A stretch of 64,000 bases of DNA from Trichoplax adhaerens. Lineage: Eukaryota; Placozoa; Uniplacotomia; Trichoplacea; Trichoplacidae. The translations under genes and the position numbers were made by a program. Numbering within the stretch: position 1 is the first letter of the stretch; every line of letters starts with the position of its first letter. Below, one piece after another: positions 49,011-60,958 of this stretch. The stretch spans positions 3,538,229-3,602,228 of the forward strand of contig NW_002060944.1 of assembly GCF_000150275.1 (NCBI RefSeq), given 5' to 3'. Under the pieces are notes generated by a model. It was given only the letters and a program-made list of their open reading frames with translations, was not told the DNA's origin and did no database searches.

Positions 49011-49321
49011 CCCTCCCAAACGATGGAATTTTCCCCTCATCTGTCATTACCAAATGATCATAGCGTCTCTAGTGCAGTACCTAGCATACGGTAGAATCCC
49101 CTACAGTAGTCCATAGTATTCTATAGTACGCTACGCTATATTGATGCTAATTGAGAGTAGTACGAACTTTCAATACAGTAGTTAGTATTGACTCTAGATA
49201 GTAATACACGATACATCGTACACTACTGTAGACTGATGAGAAAATGAATCACTTTTGATCATTTGGATAGTTGGATATCAGCATCATTTGAATCGGCTTT
49301 TGGTGCAAGTAACGGTTAACA

Positions 49322-50000
49322 ACATACTGTACAGTACTGTATGTACTGTAGCTATCGTGTTCAGTAGAGACCCTCTACAGTACAGTATGAGAGTCTCTAG
49401 TGTACTGTACTATACTGTAGATGAGTACTGTACTGTACAGTTTACGCTACAGTACAGTACATTATACTGTAGTACCGATCAGAAGAAAGTACTGTACAGT
49501 ACAGTACAGTAGTGCTCACTAGAGACCCTCTACAGTACTGTACTGTATGAGAGCCTCTAGTATGCTGTACTGTACAGTACAGATGAGTACAGTCTCCACT
49601 ACAGTACATTGTACTGTAAAGTACTATAGTACCGCCCCCCCAAGAAAGTACTGTACTGTACAGTTCCTTAAGTACAGTACTGTAGCCAGTCGCCATGCTA
49701 CGGTACAGAAGCCAGAAGGACGCTGCCCAAGAATGGTTCTTTGGATTGGTTTTACCTATCGATTGCCAATGATTGAGGCGCAAGTAATGGTTAACAACGT
49801 ACAGTACACTGTACTGTACTGTACAGTGTACTGTACAGTACAAGTGCCGCCCGCAAGAAAGTACAGTACTGTACTGTACACTGTACAGCTCCGTAAGTAC
49901 TGTAGCCAGTCGCCATGCTACGGTACAGAAGCCAGAAGGACGCTGCCCAAGAATTGGACTGGTTTTACCTCTCGATTACCAATGATTGTGCTGCAGAGAA
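49322..50000. repeat. ACAGT/ACTGT island with nested direct duplications, upstream of CENP-A
   Basis: Two copies of GAGACCCTCTACAGTAC(A/T)GTA... at ~49,366 and ~49,524 (period ~158) each contain ATGAGAG(T/C)CTCTAGT and GATGAGTAC. Two copies of GCCAGTCGCCATGCTACGGT at 49,686 and 49,909 (period 223) extend through TACAGAAGCCAGAAGGACGCTGCCC and GGTTTTACC. CGGTTAACAACATACTGTAC at ~49,312 is a third, partial copy of the GTTAACAACGTACAGTAC junction. The long open frames on both strands are repeat by-products. Confidence 0.85.
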
Positions 50001-50062
50001 GACGCGCGGGATGCTGAAAGGAGAAGGAAAATTGCCTGCAAAAGCTTGCCTATTCATTGGGT

Positions 50063-50085
50063 TTCCACTCAATCATTGAGTGGAA
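50063..50085. promoter_or_regulatory. Perfect 23-base inverted repeat upstream of CENP-A
   Basis: TTCCACTCAAT C ATTGAGTGGAA: two perfect 11-base arms around one central base. It lies about 284 bases before the CENP-A start codon, within the probable promoter. It could bind a dimeric factor or form a cruciform. Function is inferred from position only. Confidence 0.4.
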
Positions 50086-50368
50086 GAAAGTGAAAACATT
50101 GACAAGGGGATCGATCATCCATAGCCAATTCGTAGAACAACGCCATTGGCTCCATTGGACGATCCGATAGTCGTTTCATTCTTTACTGTACTTGTCAAGG
50201 TGATTTTCCAACTTGACTGTAGGTGGACTGCAAGTTGGCCCCCTCTTCCTCCTCGATCAGTCCCTGTCAGTGGCCACTTGACAAAGTCACTACTCTTGCA
50301 GCAAACTCATCTATTGGTAGCGACCATTTCAACACGAGCTGCTACTGCTGTACTTGCAATAGTACTCA

Positions 50369-51922
<1,554 letters not shown>

Positions 51923-52908
51923 TCGCGTAGGATCCAAGGTTGAATCCTTGGTATCTTCAATTCTGTAATATAGTATTTCTTTTAAAGTTGATCTACTAAT
52001 GATCGCTTGACACTAAAATATAAGGCACATCGCTCATGATTTATCTCATGCAGCATAGTCATATTTTTAAAATGTTTCACGTTACAAAGTTATTGATATC
52101 TTGTAACGCTTTTGTAATGTTAGTAGAACGTTATTGCTATCAAGCATATAAATGTTAGAAATCTAAAATAAAATTGAATAATAAATTATAGTACTTTACC
52201 GTAATGTAAATTATCGTCACAGTTTTATTGGATAGAATGTTCCCTTTCTGAAATGCAGATCACTAACAGTGTATGTGTACTAGTGTACCGTCTTTTTTTA
52301 GACATTCTTAACTTGGATATGATTATTTATAGCCCTGCATTGGTTCTAGTTTTATTTTCTTGTTGTAAAATGTATTATTTCGATATTCTACAAATTTTTT
52401 GATTGAGTGATAATAATTAATTAGACTGTATATCAAGCTCTTCCTACAAAAACTATGCTATTTTGCAATGTATCATGCTGAAAACAAATGAGCAATGCAA
52501 TCTTGGACCACCGATGAAGGGAATAAAGAAAGCGAATAAATTTTCGTTGTTACCTACAACCATATTCATAGTTTATGGAATTACGACTAGCTGAAAATAA
52601 AATTGAAGTTTATTAAATTCTTAGACCTGCATTACTTACAGTAGTCAATTATTTTATTTTATATTATAATTGAGTTTGTTTGTACAATAATTCTCTTTTC
52701 TGATGACAAACTACAGTAGTTATTATACATCAGGATAATATTCTAACAAATAGTGATATAGTATTTCTTCTTGTTTTTCTTGTGCAATGTACATAAATTG
52801 ATTAACAGTAAGTGACAGCTTGACGAGATACGTTTGCGATTCTCGCCAAAAGCACTTTATTTTTTTGTACTGTCAATATCAAACAAAACGCATGATAACC
52901 AGCGCCAC

Positions 52909-52940
52909 GGACTTCTAGAATCTTCAAATTCTAAAAGTCC
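52909..52940. other. Stem-loop, 13-base stem with one mismatch
   Basis: GGACTTCTAGAAT and ATTCTAAAAGTCC pair with one mismatch around a 6-base loop (CTTCAA). Isolated in gene-free DNA. It could be a structured RNA, a small transposon relic or chance. Confidence 0.4.
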
Positions 52941-53060
52941 ATGTTAGGGGCGATAAACGACAATATAGAAAAAAATTGGTTGCAAACTTCCTTAACGAAT
53001 CTTATCCTAAGTTTGGGTATACATCATAAGAGAGTGTATGGATTACAGAAATAGATTAAA

Positions 53061-53293
53061 TTAGCCTATTTTACGGACAAGAACTGTTTTCTCTGTCTCC
53101 TTGTCGTCTCCAAACATATTTTGTTGCATAGAATGTTAGTCTTCTAGTTTTATTCATATTATCAAGTTTATTTTATTAGCCTATTTTACGGACAATAACT
53201 GTTATTCTCTGTCTCCTTGTCATCTCCAAACATATTTTGATGCATAGAATGTTAGTCTTCTAGTTTTATTTATATTATCAAGTTTATTTTATG
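53061..53293. repeat. Tandem duplication, 115 bp, two near-identical copies
   Basis: TTAGCCTATTTTACGGACAA starts at 53,061 and 53,176. The copies share CTCTGTCTCCTTGTC(G/A)TCTCC, GCATAGAATGTTAGTCTTC and ATATTATCAAGTTTATTTTAT with only a few differences, so the duplication is recent. Confidence 0.9.
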
Positions 53294-54384
53294 AGATAGT
53301 ACAACTGTTAGCTATAGTTTAAGACTGGCGATTATCTGCACCCCTTTTTATACAAACAACTCTACACGAACGGCCATAAAAGTAATTAGAATCAGTAACG
53401 TATAGATGCGATGCTTAATAGTCTTAGAAAGTGTATTCCCAATGTTGCTGCACGCCATGCACTAACTTTTGACTACTATGAGTAATTTATACATAGCAAA
53501 CTCTATTCTCTATGCCAATTCTAACGTAAGTGAACTGATTACTACGTAAGTAAGTCGCAGATTTATAACGCACCTTCGACATTGTCCGCACAGGCACATT
53601 TTCTTTCTTTAATCTCTAAATTATTACTTCGGAGTATTTCTAATCTATACTAAAGTTTAATATTCACAATATAATGCAAGTCCATCTCGATCGCTCTTTT
53701 CAGGCGAGATAATTTAAATGGGATTATTCTTTATTACTTCAAGATGGAGATAAAAATTAAATCGGAGCTACAATAATTTGTGTGTATCTTTCAAGCTAGC
53801 ATTAAATACATTATCAGCTACAAATCACTTATTTCAAATATTTAAAATAGACTCATTAGAGTTTGAACTCGACCTTAGATTTTTTTCTAGCCTGGATTGT
53901 ACGGTAGCATGAAGGATCTTAAAGATCCCAAAATAATACATCCGTATTCACCAATCTCCAATCTAATCAGAGACTTATAAGACCAATATATATGATAGCA
54001 TGTAAATTAGCATAAAATAAAAGCAGGATAAATTAAATTAATAATGGATATACATTAAATATTTCAGATAGGTTTGCAAATTTTGACGATGAATGATAGA
54101 ATGAAAATTAAATTGCGAAATAGACGTAAAAATAGCTAGTTATTTACTATACATTAAATACGTTCTTCTAATGTACAATACTGAGTAGATTATATGTTCT
54201 ATTCCCAAAATTGGTTCACGATAGTCCTGCAAAAAAATGGTGCAGTCATAAGTTATAGTGAAAGTGAATAAACTTCTGCCATAGCTGCCATATGATCTTA
54301 TGATTATTCTTGCTTGCAGAAGCCCACTCGTTTTATATTGTTCATGGGTCAGGACCATTTTCAATACCGGTATTTGTTTTTTGA

Positions 54385-55347
54385 TTAAAAAATCTTTTTC
54401 GATGCTCTCGGTCCTTTGACAACTCTAAGCCATGAACTTAATTGCGAAGAAATTAATTTCTCAGTTTTAAGTTGATCTAGTAAAGATTTTTGAAGGTCTT
54501 TATCATTAAATTGATTTGATAAGTTTTTCCTATCCGTTGCAATTGGACTATTGACAGTGCCTTTGTTGTGTGGTTTTGAAAATAGTGCTAAATCATCAAG
54601 GGGATTCTCTTGGTAATGATCATGGATAGCTAGTCTTTTCTCAATTAATTCTCTGACTTCACCAATTTCAACTTTTAAGTTGTCCTTTTTGCGACGCCCT
54701 TTAGTATTATATTTCTTATTTTGATCATGATCCTGCTGTTGCAAGTGACGCGGAACATCATCCACCTGTTCTTGCAGGTCGCATTCTTCTAATAAAATTT
54801 TATAAATTGTACGCCGTTGATCTCTTTTCTTTTGCAGTAACATCATATCAAACGTATTTTTGGGAGTAGCATTAAACCATTCACCTTCATCATTTCTGTC
54901 CATTTCGTTATACTTAACACGTTGGCAGGGCTCTTCCGATGTTTGCTTTGCCAAATGTCCATTTCTTTGATATTCATTGATGACAGGTAAGCTCTTTTTG
55001 CGTAATGAATTTGAAGATTCAGAAGTTGAACGGCTGTCGTTTAGCATATCAAGGCCTAATTTTGCTTTTGCAATGGAATGATTCCTGTTGTTACGCCTTC
55101 GCCTTGCTTTAGAAGCTCGGCGATAATCTCGAGGATCTAACACCGTTTTAATTCTACTGATTTCCTTCTCTAACTGATTTTGTTCCTTCTTGACACTGTT
55201 CATGTAGCGTAAATGTTTATTTCTTAAATTGCGTAGAGTGATTGGCTCTCTGCCACTTGCTGCATATCGCGTTGGTGATGAAGCCTTCATAGGTTGCTTA
55301 TGATGGATCACTGGCAAGCTAGATACTGCTGCTGTTAAATCGGCCAT
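54385..55347 (-). CDS. Uncharacterised basic coiled-coil protein, 320 aa, single exon
   Basis: An uninterrupted frame from ATG (MADLTAAVSSLPVIHHKQP) with a good context. Residues ~35-75 (LRNLRNKHLRYMNSVKKEQNQLEKEISRIK) have heptad-like spacing and probably form a coiled coil. A very basic patch follows (RRASKARRRRNNRNHS), then Ser-rich linkers. A second helical, charged region (residues ~165-240) includes LLQKKRDQRRTIYKILLEE and EIGEVRELIEKRLAI. There is no signal peptide, membrane segment or recognised domain. Composition is cytoskeletal or ciliary in style, which is only an impression. The length without stops and the codon use argue that it is a real gene. Confidence 0.75.
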   Translation of the reverse strand: MADLTAAVSSLPVIHHKQPMKASSPTRYAASGREPITLRNLRNKHLRYMNSVKKEQNQLEKEISRIKTVLDPRDYRRASKARRRRNNRNHSIAKAKLGLDMLNDSRSTSESSNSLRKKSLPVINEYQRNGHLAKQTSEEPCQRVKYNEMDRNDEGEWFNATPKNTFDMMLLQKKRDQRRTIYKILLEECDLQEQVDDVPRHLQQQDHDQNKKYNTKGRRKKDNLKVEIGEVRELIEKRLAIHDHYQENPLDDLALFSKPHNKGTVNSPIATDRKNLSNQFNDKDLQKSLLDQLKTEKLISSQLSSWLRVVKGPRASKKIF

Positions 55348-56040
55348 ATTTTACGTAATTATAATAATTACGCGTATAATAATCTTTAATCAGTCAAAGA
55401 CGACCAACGAAATAACCTACGCAGAGATAAATTTTTTGGTCAATTGTATCCTGTTTGTAATTGAATCAATTAGCAAATTATAGAAAATAATAAATAATTA
55501 AGGAGGATCCATTTTCGTATAAGTTACCGCACCTATATAAAATCTTTAAATTTCAATTACCGGATATTTTATGCACACAAATTAAAAACTTATTCAAGTT
55601 GCCCAGGTAACAGAGGAAAATGGATCGTTATTGAAAAATGTTGATAGATTTCGCTGTTTTGGTTACTTTAATTACGTTATAGACCATGTTTTGGGAAGAT
55701 CTCTATTGATCTAATGCTAGAGCCAAATATCCTATCTATACTCATTAACTCTAGTGAAAGGTAACATTTACTAGTTATGATTGTTATAATTTACAAATTT
55801 ACAACTTACAGTAGTGAAATAGATCACTTGTGGTCGGAGCAAGCTACCTTACTACCGGCAATTAACGTTTTCATTAATACAGTAAGCAGGAAACTACATT
55901 TACTCATTGTGTAGTACTATTTTAACTACTGTAGCTAACTATCATATGGTGATTGCAATCATTATTACTCTGGAGCTACAATTAATACGGTGTTTTTGTC
56001 ACGATAAATGATGTATTTGTGGATGTCTATATTTATCCTA
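55348..56040. other. Gene-free stretch
   Basis: Upstream side of the coiled-coil gene. An AGGAGGATCC motif and AT-rich runs are present, but nothing with a function I can support. Confidence 0.4.
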
Positions 56041-56044
56041 ATGT

Positions 56045-56565
56045 TATTTTTTCTATTACTTATTGGGAGGAGTCACAAAACATGTCATAGTTTTGAATTG
56101 CAAAGCTATCATCGATACCGGCACATCGTTATACTCTAGATTCGCAAATAACATCCTGAAAAACTATTTCTAGGCGTCATGGATGATAGAGAAATATCAT
56201 GGAGCCAGTACATTCAATGTCAATAGATTTTATATTGTATATCTAGATTTGCATGATTCAATATTCTGATTTCAACTTGAGTTAGAGAGAATTTTAGGAA
56301 TGGGGTTAGTATTTTTATTAATATCCCAAATGATGTTAACTCTTTTTATTGTATATAACGTAAAGATGCCAAGAAGATAGCTATTCAATTTTTAGTATGT
56401 AGATCCCGCTACAGATACGTCCTACATAAACTTTGGATATGAACCTTTTTACTATTTATTTGATGGAATATCGCCATTTTCGAATAATTATGTGTTAAAA
56501 AGTGATTACCCAGTTTGCAACTTATTCGGTACCAAAACAATTTGTTTACTAAACCATCCTTGACG
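56045..56565 (+). pseudogene. Remnant of a pepsin/cathepsin D-type aspartic protease, C-terminal lobe
   Basis: The frame through 56,096-56,128 reads NCKAIIDTGTSLYSRFANNI, matching the second active-site motif of A1 aspartic proteases (C-x-AIVDTGTSL). TAG at 56,171 ends the frame, with a further open piece after it. At about 56,430-56,545 another frame reads FGYEPFYYLFDG and SPFSNNYVLKSDYPVCN, similar to the region before the last disulfide. No first-lobe DTGS motif or full exon chain is visible. It looks like a fragment; the match is short, so it may be coincidental outside the DTGTS block. Confidence 0.4.
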
Positions 56566-57299
56566 TAAGTTTATTATCTTTCAAACAGCCTTCCTCAGTA
56601 TGAGACAAACTAATTTCAATAATAAGATATCCCCCTGCTGATACAACTTTTTCGGTAAACTTTCGAGATGGATGATGAATCAATCAAAAACTCTGCTAAA
56701 ATGGATCCAGGTGACGATTGTTATTGTTTACTTTGATGTTGCAGATACAATGAATGTATAAAGGCATGGCTGCACAGCTTGAATAATTTCTTTGTAATTT
56801 GTAAGTATTCAGAGATGTTGAGAATGATCAGCCTATTGAATTACTTTGTAGCAATTATTAACTATGCGTAAAACGCTAGATTACATAAGCGATATAATTA
56901 ACAAGTTTGCTCCCTGATTTGATTTACTGTTGCTATGAGACTGGAGTTTTTTATACACGCTAGTCATCTAAGTGGTTCGATAAATTATAACTAAATTACT
57001 TGGTCGTATTCTGGGCACTTTATACTACTATAAAGTCGGTCTATGTCAGTGCAGTAATTTGAAAGGTACATCAGGCTGCAAAAAATTGAATCTCACTTGA
57101 GCTTATTCAATTGACAAATAGGCCTGAAATGTACTCATCACCTTGAACTATTACTTAATACTCATTTATTACTTATTTTAGAGCTGGCAGCTTCGTTGAT
57201 TGCGCCAAAACCATCGTTCTCAATAAAATTTTTAGTTTTTAGGCTGGAAAAGAAATCTGTAATACTTTACTTTTATCATTAACACATCAAGGAGGACTG

Positions 57300-57540
57300 A
57301 CAAAATAACTAATAGTTTAAAATATGGAAGAGAGGATATTTATTAACTTTCAAGTCTATATTTCCGCAAAGAAAGTATTATTCTAGACTACCTATTCAGA
57401 ATATTGTTCAGATAAAATGTGACTAATAATTTAAATCGAGAAAATAGGATGTTTCCCTAACTTTCAAGTTTATATTTCCGCAAAGTCGGTACGGTATTTT
57501 ATTCTTGACTACCTGTTCAGAATATTATTCAATTTAAGGA
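57300..57540. repeat. Tandem duplication, ~115 bp, two copies
   Basis: AACTTTCAAGT(C/T)TATATTTCCGCAAAG occurs at 57,344 and 57,459. Both copies continue with GACTACCT(A/G)TTCAGAATATT and are preceded by ACTAATA(G/A)TTTAAA. Confidence 0.8.
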
Positions 57541-57649
57541 TATCTTTGTCGTACGCGTTATATTGGACTTCTAGTAATCTTAGCCTATCAAAAAATCATG
57601 CTAATCTCTGGATCTAACTTGAAACCAAAAAAAGATGTACGGTATTATA

Positions 57650-57710
57650 GCTACTCAATTCTACATAATCATGATAATTCTACTCAATTCTACATATTCA
57701 TGATAATTCC
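57650..57710. repeat. Tandem repeat, 29 bp, two copies
   Basis: CTACTCAATTCTACATAATCATGATAATT is followed directly by the same sequence with one change (ATATTC for ATAATC). Confidence 0.85.
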
Positions 57711-60120
57711 ACATATTGTGTTCATATTTGAAGGACATTTTAACAGCAAATACTAAACATCATTATTGTTAAGTGGAATCTAAAGAATATTAAGTCCTGA
57801 TGATCTTTTGCCCCTCTATTTTTGTGTAAAAAAATATAGTGATATCAATAAGTATCGTTAATGGGTTAAACTAAGAACTTAGAACAACTTTAATGTTGTG
57901 TCTTTTAAATCACCAACGTAGTAATACTCGAGAAAGTAAAATCTTGGTCTTAGCAGTGCCGAAAAGACTTGAGTTTTCAACGCCTTAATTTAGTAGGTGT
58001 ATGTTGTGCTTTCGTTCATTTAAGTTTGATGATATGATATACGAATATATATACTTGTATCTATTAAGTGAGATAGGTAGGATTCTCTTCATAGGTTTAC
58101 ATATTAATTATTAAGTGAAACTGCAACGGATGGGATATGGTAATGTTTAACTTTGACTCGCAAAAGTTTAAACTAATTTAGAAGGTTTCAAATTTTGTAC
58201 TGAATCTCAGTATTAACTCCCGGATAATCTATCTTATTAGATATGTTAGGGCTATGTAAATTCGTGTTTTATAGCTTTGTATCGGCCAAAGAATAGTTAA
58301 ATTTCGTTTGTGAATTGTTATGCCTAACGAATCTAAAGGGTTATAGTGTCATAATGAAATATTTGGATATGTACTTTTGATTTAAATTATTGCGCAGCTC
58401 AAATATTACAGCGACGCGTTTAGTTGAACATTCATGCTTATACGTTTGCTGACTTGAAATAAATCTATTTAGAGAATTTTATTAAACTAAGAAATTGATC
58501 TAACCTGCTCTTTAAATAATTCTTTGCTACAATTTCTTAGAGCACTTGTTCTAAAGTAGTAATTTTCATCTAGAAAAAGAAAAATTGCAGTCAATTAATA
58601 CGTGTATCATTTGATTTGAATTCTTCTAAAGTAGTTATACGAATAAAACTGTAATATTTTAATTACTTTACGTTTAGGATTATTTTAGTTTGAAGACGAT
58701 GGTGGATAAAATCTATTAGACATCGCCCAACGTTCGATAGTTTTAAGCTCCCTCTCTTCTTAATGATTGCAGTGATATACAGAAATGAGGCGCATATGTT
58801 AATAATTTAGTTTAAATAACTGAGAAGCGAATGTAGTAGTTATACATTATTCTATAAACAGCGTGTGGTAGGCACTTTTGTCTGTTATACTTCCTGTTCT
58901 GAATAATATAATTATTGGCGGTATTAGAAGTTAATAGGTAGGCTACAATTGCTTATGGCCGATCAGTTTTAGATAAATGACTGATGTTTCCAATATGAGA
59001 TTTTATCAAAGTAAGAAATTTTTTGAACTAACATTAAGAATTCTTTAGTGTGGTTGTGAGTTTCTATTGGAATTCAGGCACCTCAAACTGTACACTAATA
59101 GTAATTATCGGTATACTCTAGTTATTAAGCTCTTCAGTAGTGATAGCTATAGACGCCCGTATTTCTTTGTCTCATACAAATAAAACAGTATAATTATAAA
59201 GGGACTCAGTTACGAGTGCTTTCAGCTAATATACAAATACCGTGAAACATCATGGCAGTCTACAGCAATTATAAAATTTGGTGCAATTATCGAATCTTAT
59301 TAGTTCTATGTACTCAGTTGCATACGATTATACTATAGGAATAAGTATACTTAGTGTACTGTTTTTCGACATATCTCCTTTCTATTCCAAGATAATCATA
59401 ATTTTATACGGCCTTTTAGGATAAATTTCATGCGTTGAGAATATCGGTTACGATTTTAGACGGGCTTTTTTTACATTGAGTAGATTGTACTTTCTCTTTA
59501 TTATCCATATTATTATATTATCGTTTATACAACATAATAGCTAGCGGCTGCCTGCTCTCTTTTGTATAAGCATCGCGGCGGATATTGTTTTCCTATACAT
59601 TGAATCTGTTACTTATCTAGTGAGGTTAATTCTTTTACCACAATGTTATTACAAATTGTTAGGTCTGTTTAGTATTGATTTTTCTTACGCTTTGTTTTCC
59701 ATTAGCATAGGCTAATAATGACCACCATTGATAGACTGAAACATTTCTGACCCCTTACAAGCTTTTCACCTCGTGTATGATTCTATTCGTTGTGGCAATT
59801 TATAACTGCAGGCTAGGTACTGGGTAATTATTTAAAATTTATACTTCCCATGTATTTGTTAATATAAGTGAATTTTGCATGTCTATCATTTTGAAGTATT
59901 ACAAACATAATATGGTCATGATCGGATGACAATGTTTTACTCATCGGTTTTCACATAGGGACATACTTCTGACCCCATTCTCGGTCTGCTATTGTGTACA
60001 CCAGACCATATCAATATATCACGATTATTTTCTGCCACGATCTATTTACATAACGAAGCTTAATTTATGCTTGCTTACAAATTAGTCTGGCGAAGTGGCG
60101 ATATTATAGCGGACTTTATG

Positions 60121-60318
60121 AGAATAAGCTTATAATATTTAATAAGGCTTAAAAAGAATTTATCCAATCTCCTAACCCTAGCTGAATAAAACTTATAATA
60201 TTTATTAAAGCTCAAAACTAAAAATTTTATTCAATCACGTAAATCTAGCTGAATAAAACTCATAATAATTCAGAAGGCTCAAAGTAAAAAAAGCTATCCA
60301 ATCTGCTGAACCTAGTAG
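60121..60318. repeat. Tandem repeat, ~64 bp, three diverged copies
   Basis: Units begin GAATAA(G/AA)CTTATAATATT at about 60,122, 60,184 and 60,251. Each contains AAGGCT(T/C)AAA and AT(C/T)CAATC and ends in a CTAGCT/CTAGTA motif. Confidence 0.75.
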
Positions 60319-60684
60319 AGCGTAGTCACGTTAATTTAGCGATAGGAATTACTACTGTTAGTGATAGATTATTCGATCCACCATTGATACAAATGATCTC
60401 TGCTAAGTATTCAATTTCCTTTAAATAAGCAATATCTTATTTTATATATTATTTTATTTATTATCAAATTTAAAACCGTCCTTTAAATTCTAGTTCTAAC
60501 CAGGCGATATCTATAGTTACACCTGCACAAGTTTTAATTTAATCTGAGACCAAACCGAACTTTAGCAATCACAACCATATCAAAAAGCGTACTATCTCAG
60601 CTACGATGATGTTTTTATGCGTATCAAAAAACTTAGCTCTTACTATAAATTTTTGTCTTGTATCATAATAAGATTGTGTCTATT

Positions 60685-60958
60685 TATAAGCATTCACTGT
60701 TTCATTTTATATTGAAGTCAGAAATGTTCAAAACTATTCATTAAATTACATTTTAATTACATAAACTGTATAAATTTGTTTTATTAATACTAGCGTATGG
60801 TCATTTAATTGTATCCATGTATAAGTGTTTGCTATCTCATTCGGTTCTATATTAAAGTCAGAAATTTCCTTAAATATTCATTAAATATCATTATAATTTC
60901 AGAAACTATACAAATTTATATTTCTTAATACTAGCTTAGCATCATTTAAATAAGTGTG
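60685..60958. repeat. Tandem duplication, ~140 bp, two copies
   Basis: Blocks TATT(G/A)AAGTCAGAAAT, TATTCATTAAAT, AAACT(G/A)TA(T/C)A and TTAATACTAGC occur in the same order at ~60,710 and ~60,850. Substantially diverged. Confidence 0.7.

Larger units (their letters stand above)
51923..54384. other. Intergenic stretch with a 115-bp duplication and a hairpin
   Basis: Apart from the CENP-A 3' region, it contains a hairpin at 52,909-52,940 and a recent 115-base tandem duplication at 53,061-53,293. I see no exon on either strand. Confidence 0.5.

Noticed and set aside
48702-50017. Open frames up to 156 codons between MVB12 and CENP-A
   Set aside because: Repeat-derived, present on both strands at once, with duplicated segments; no coding signature.
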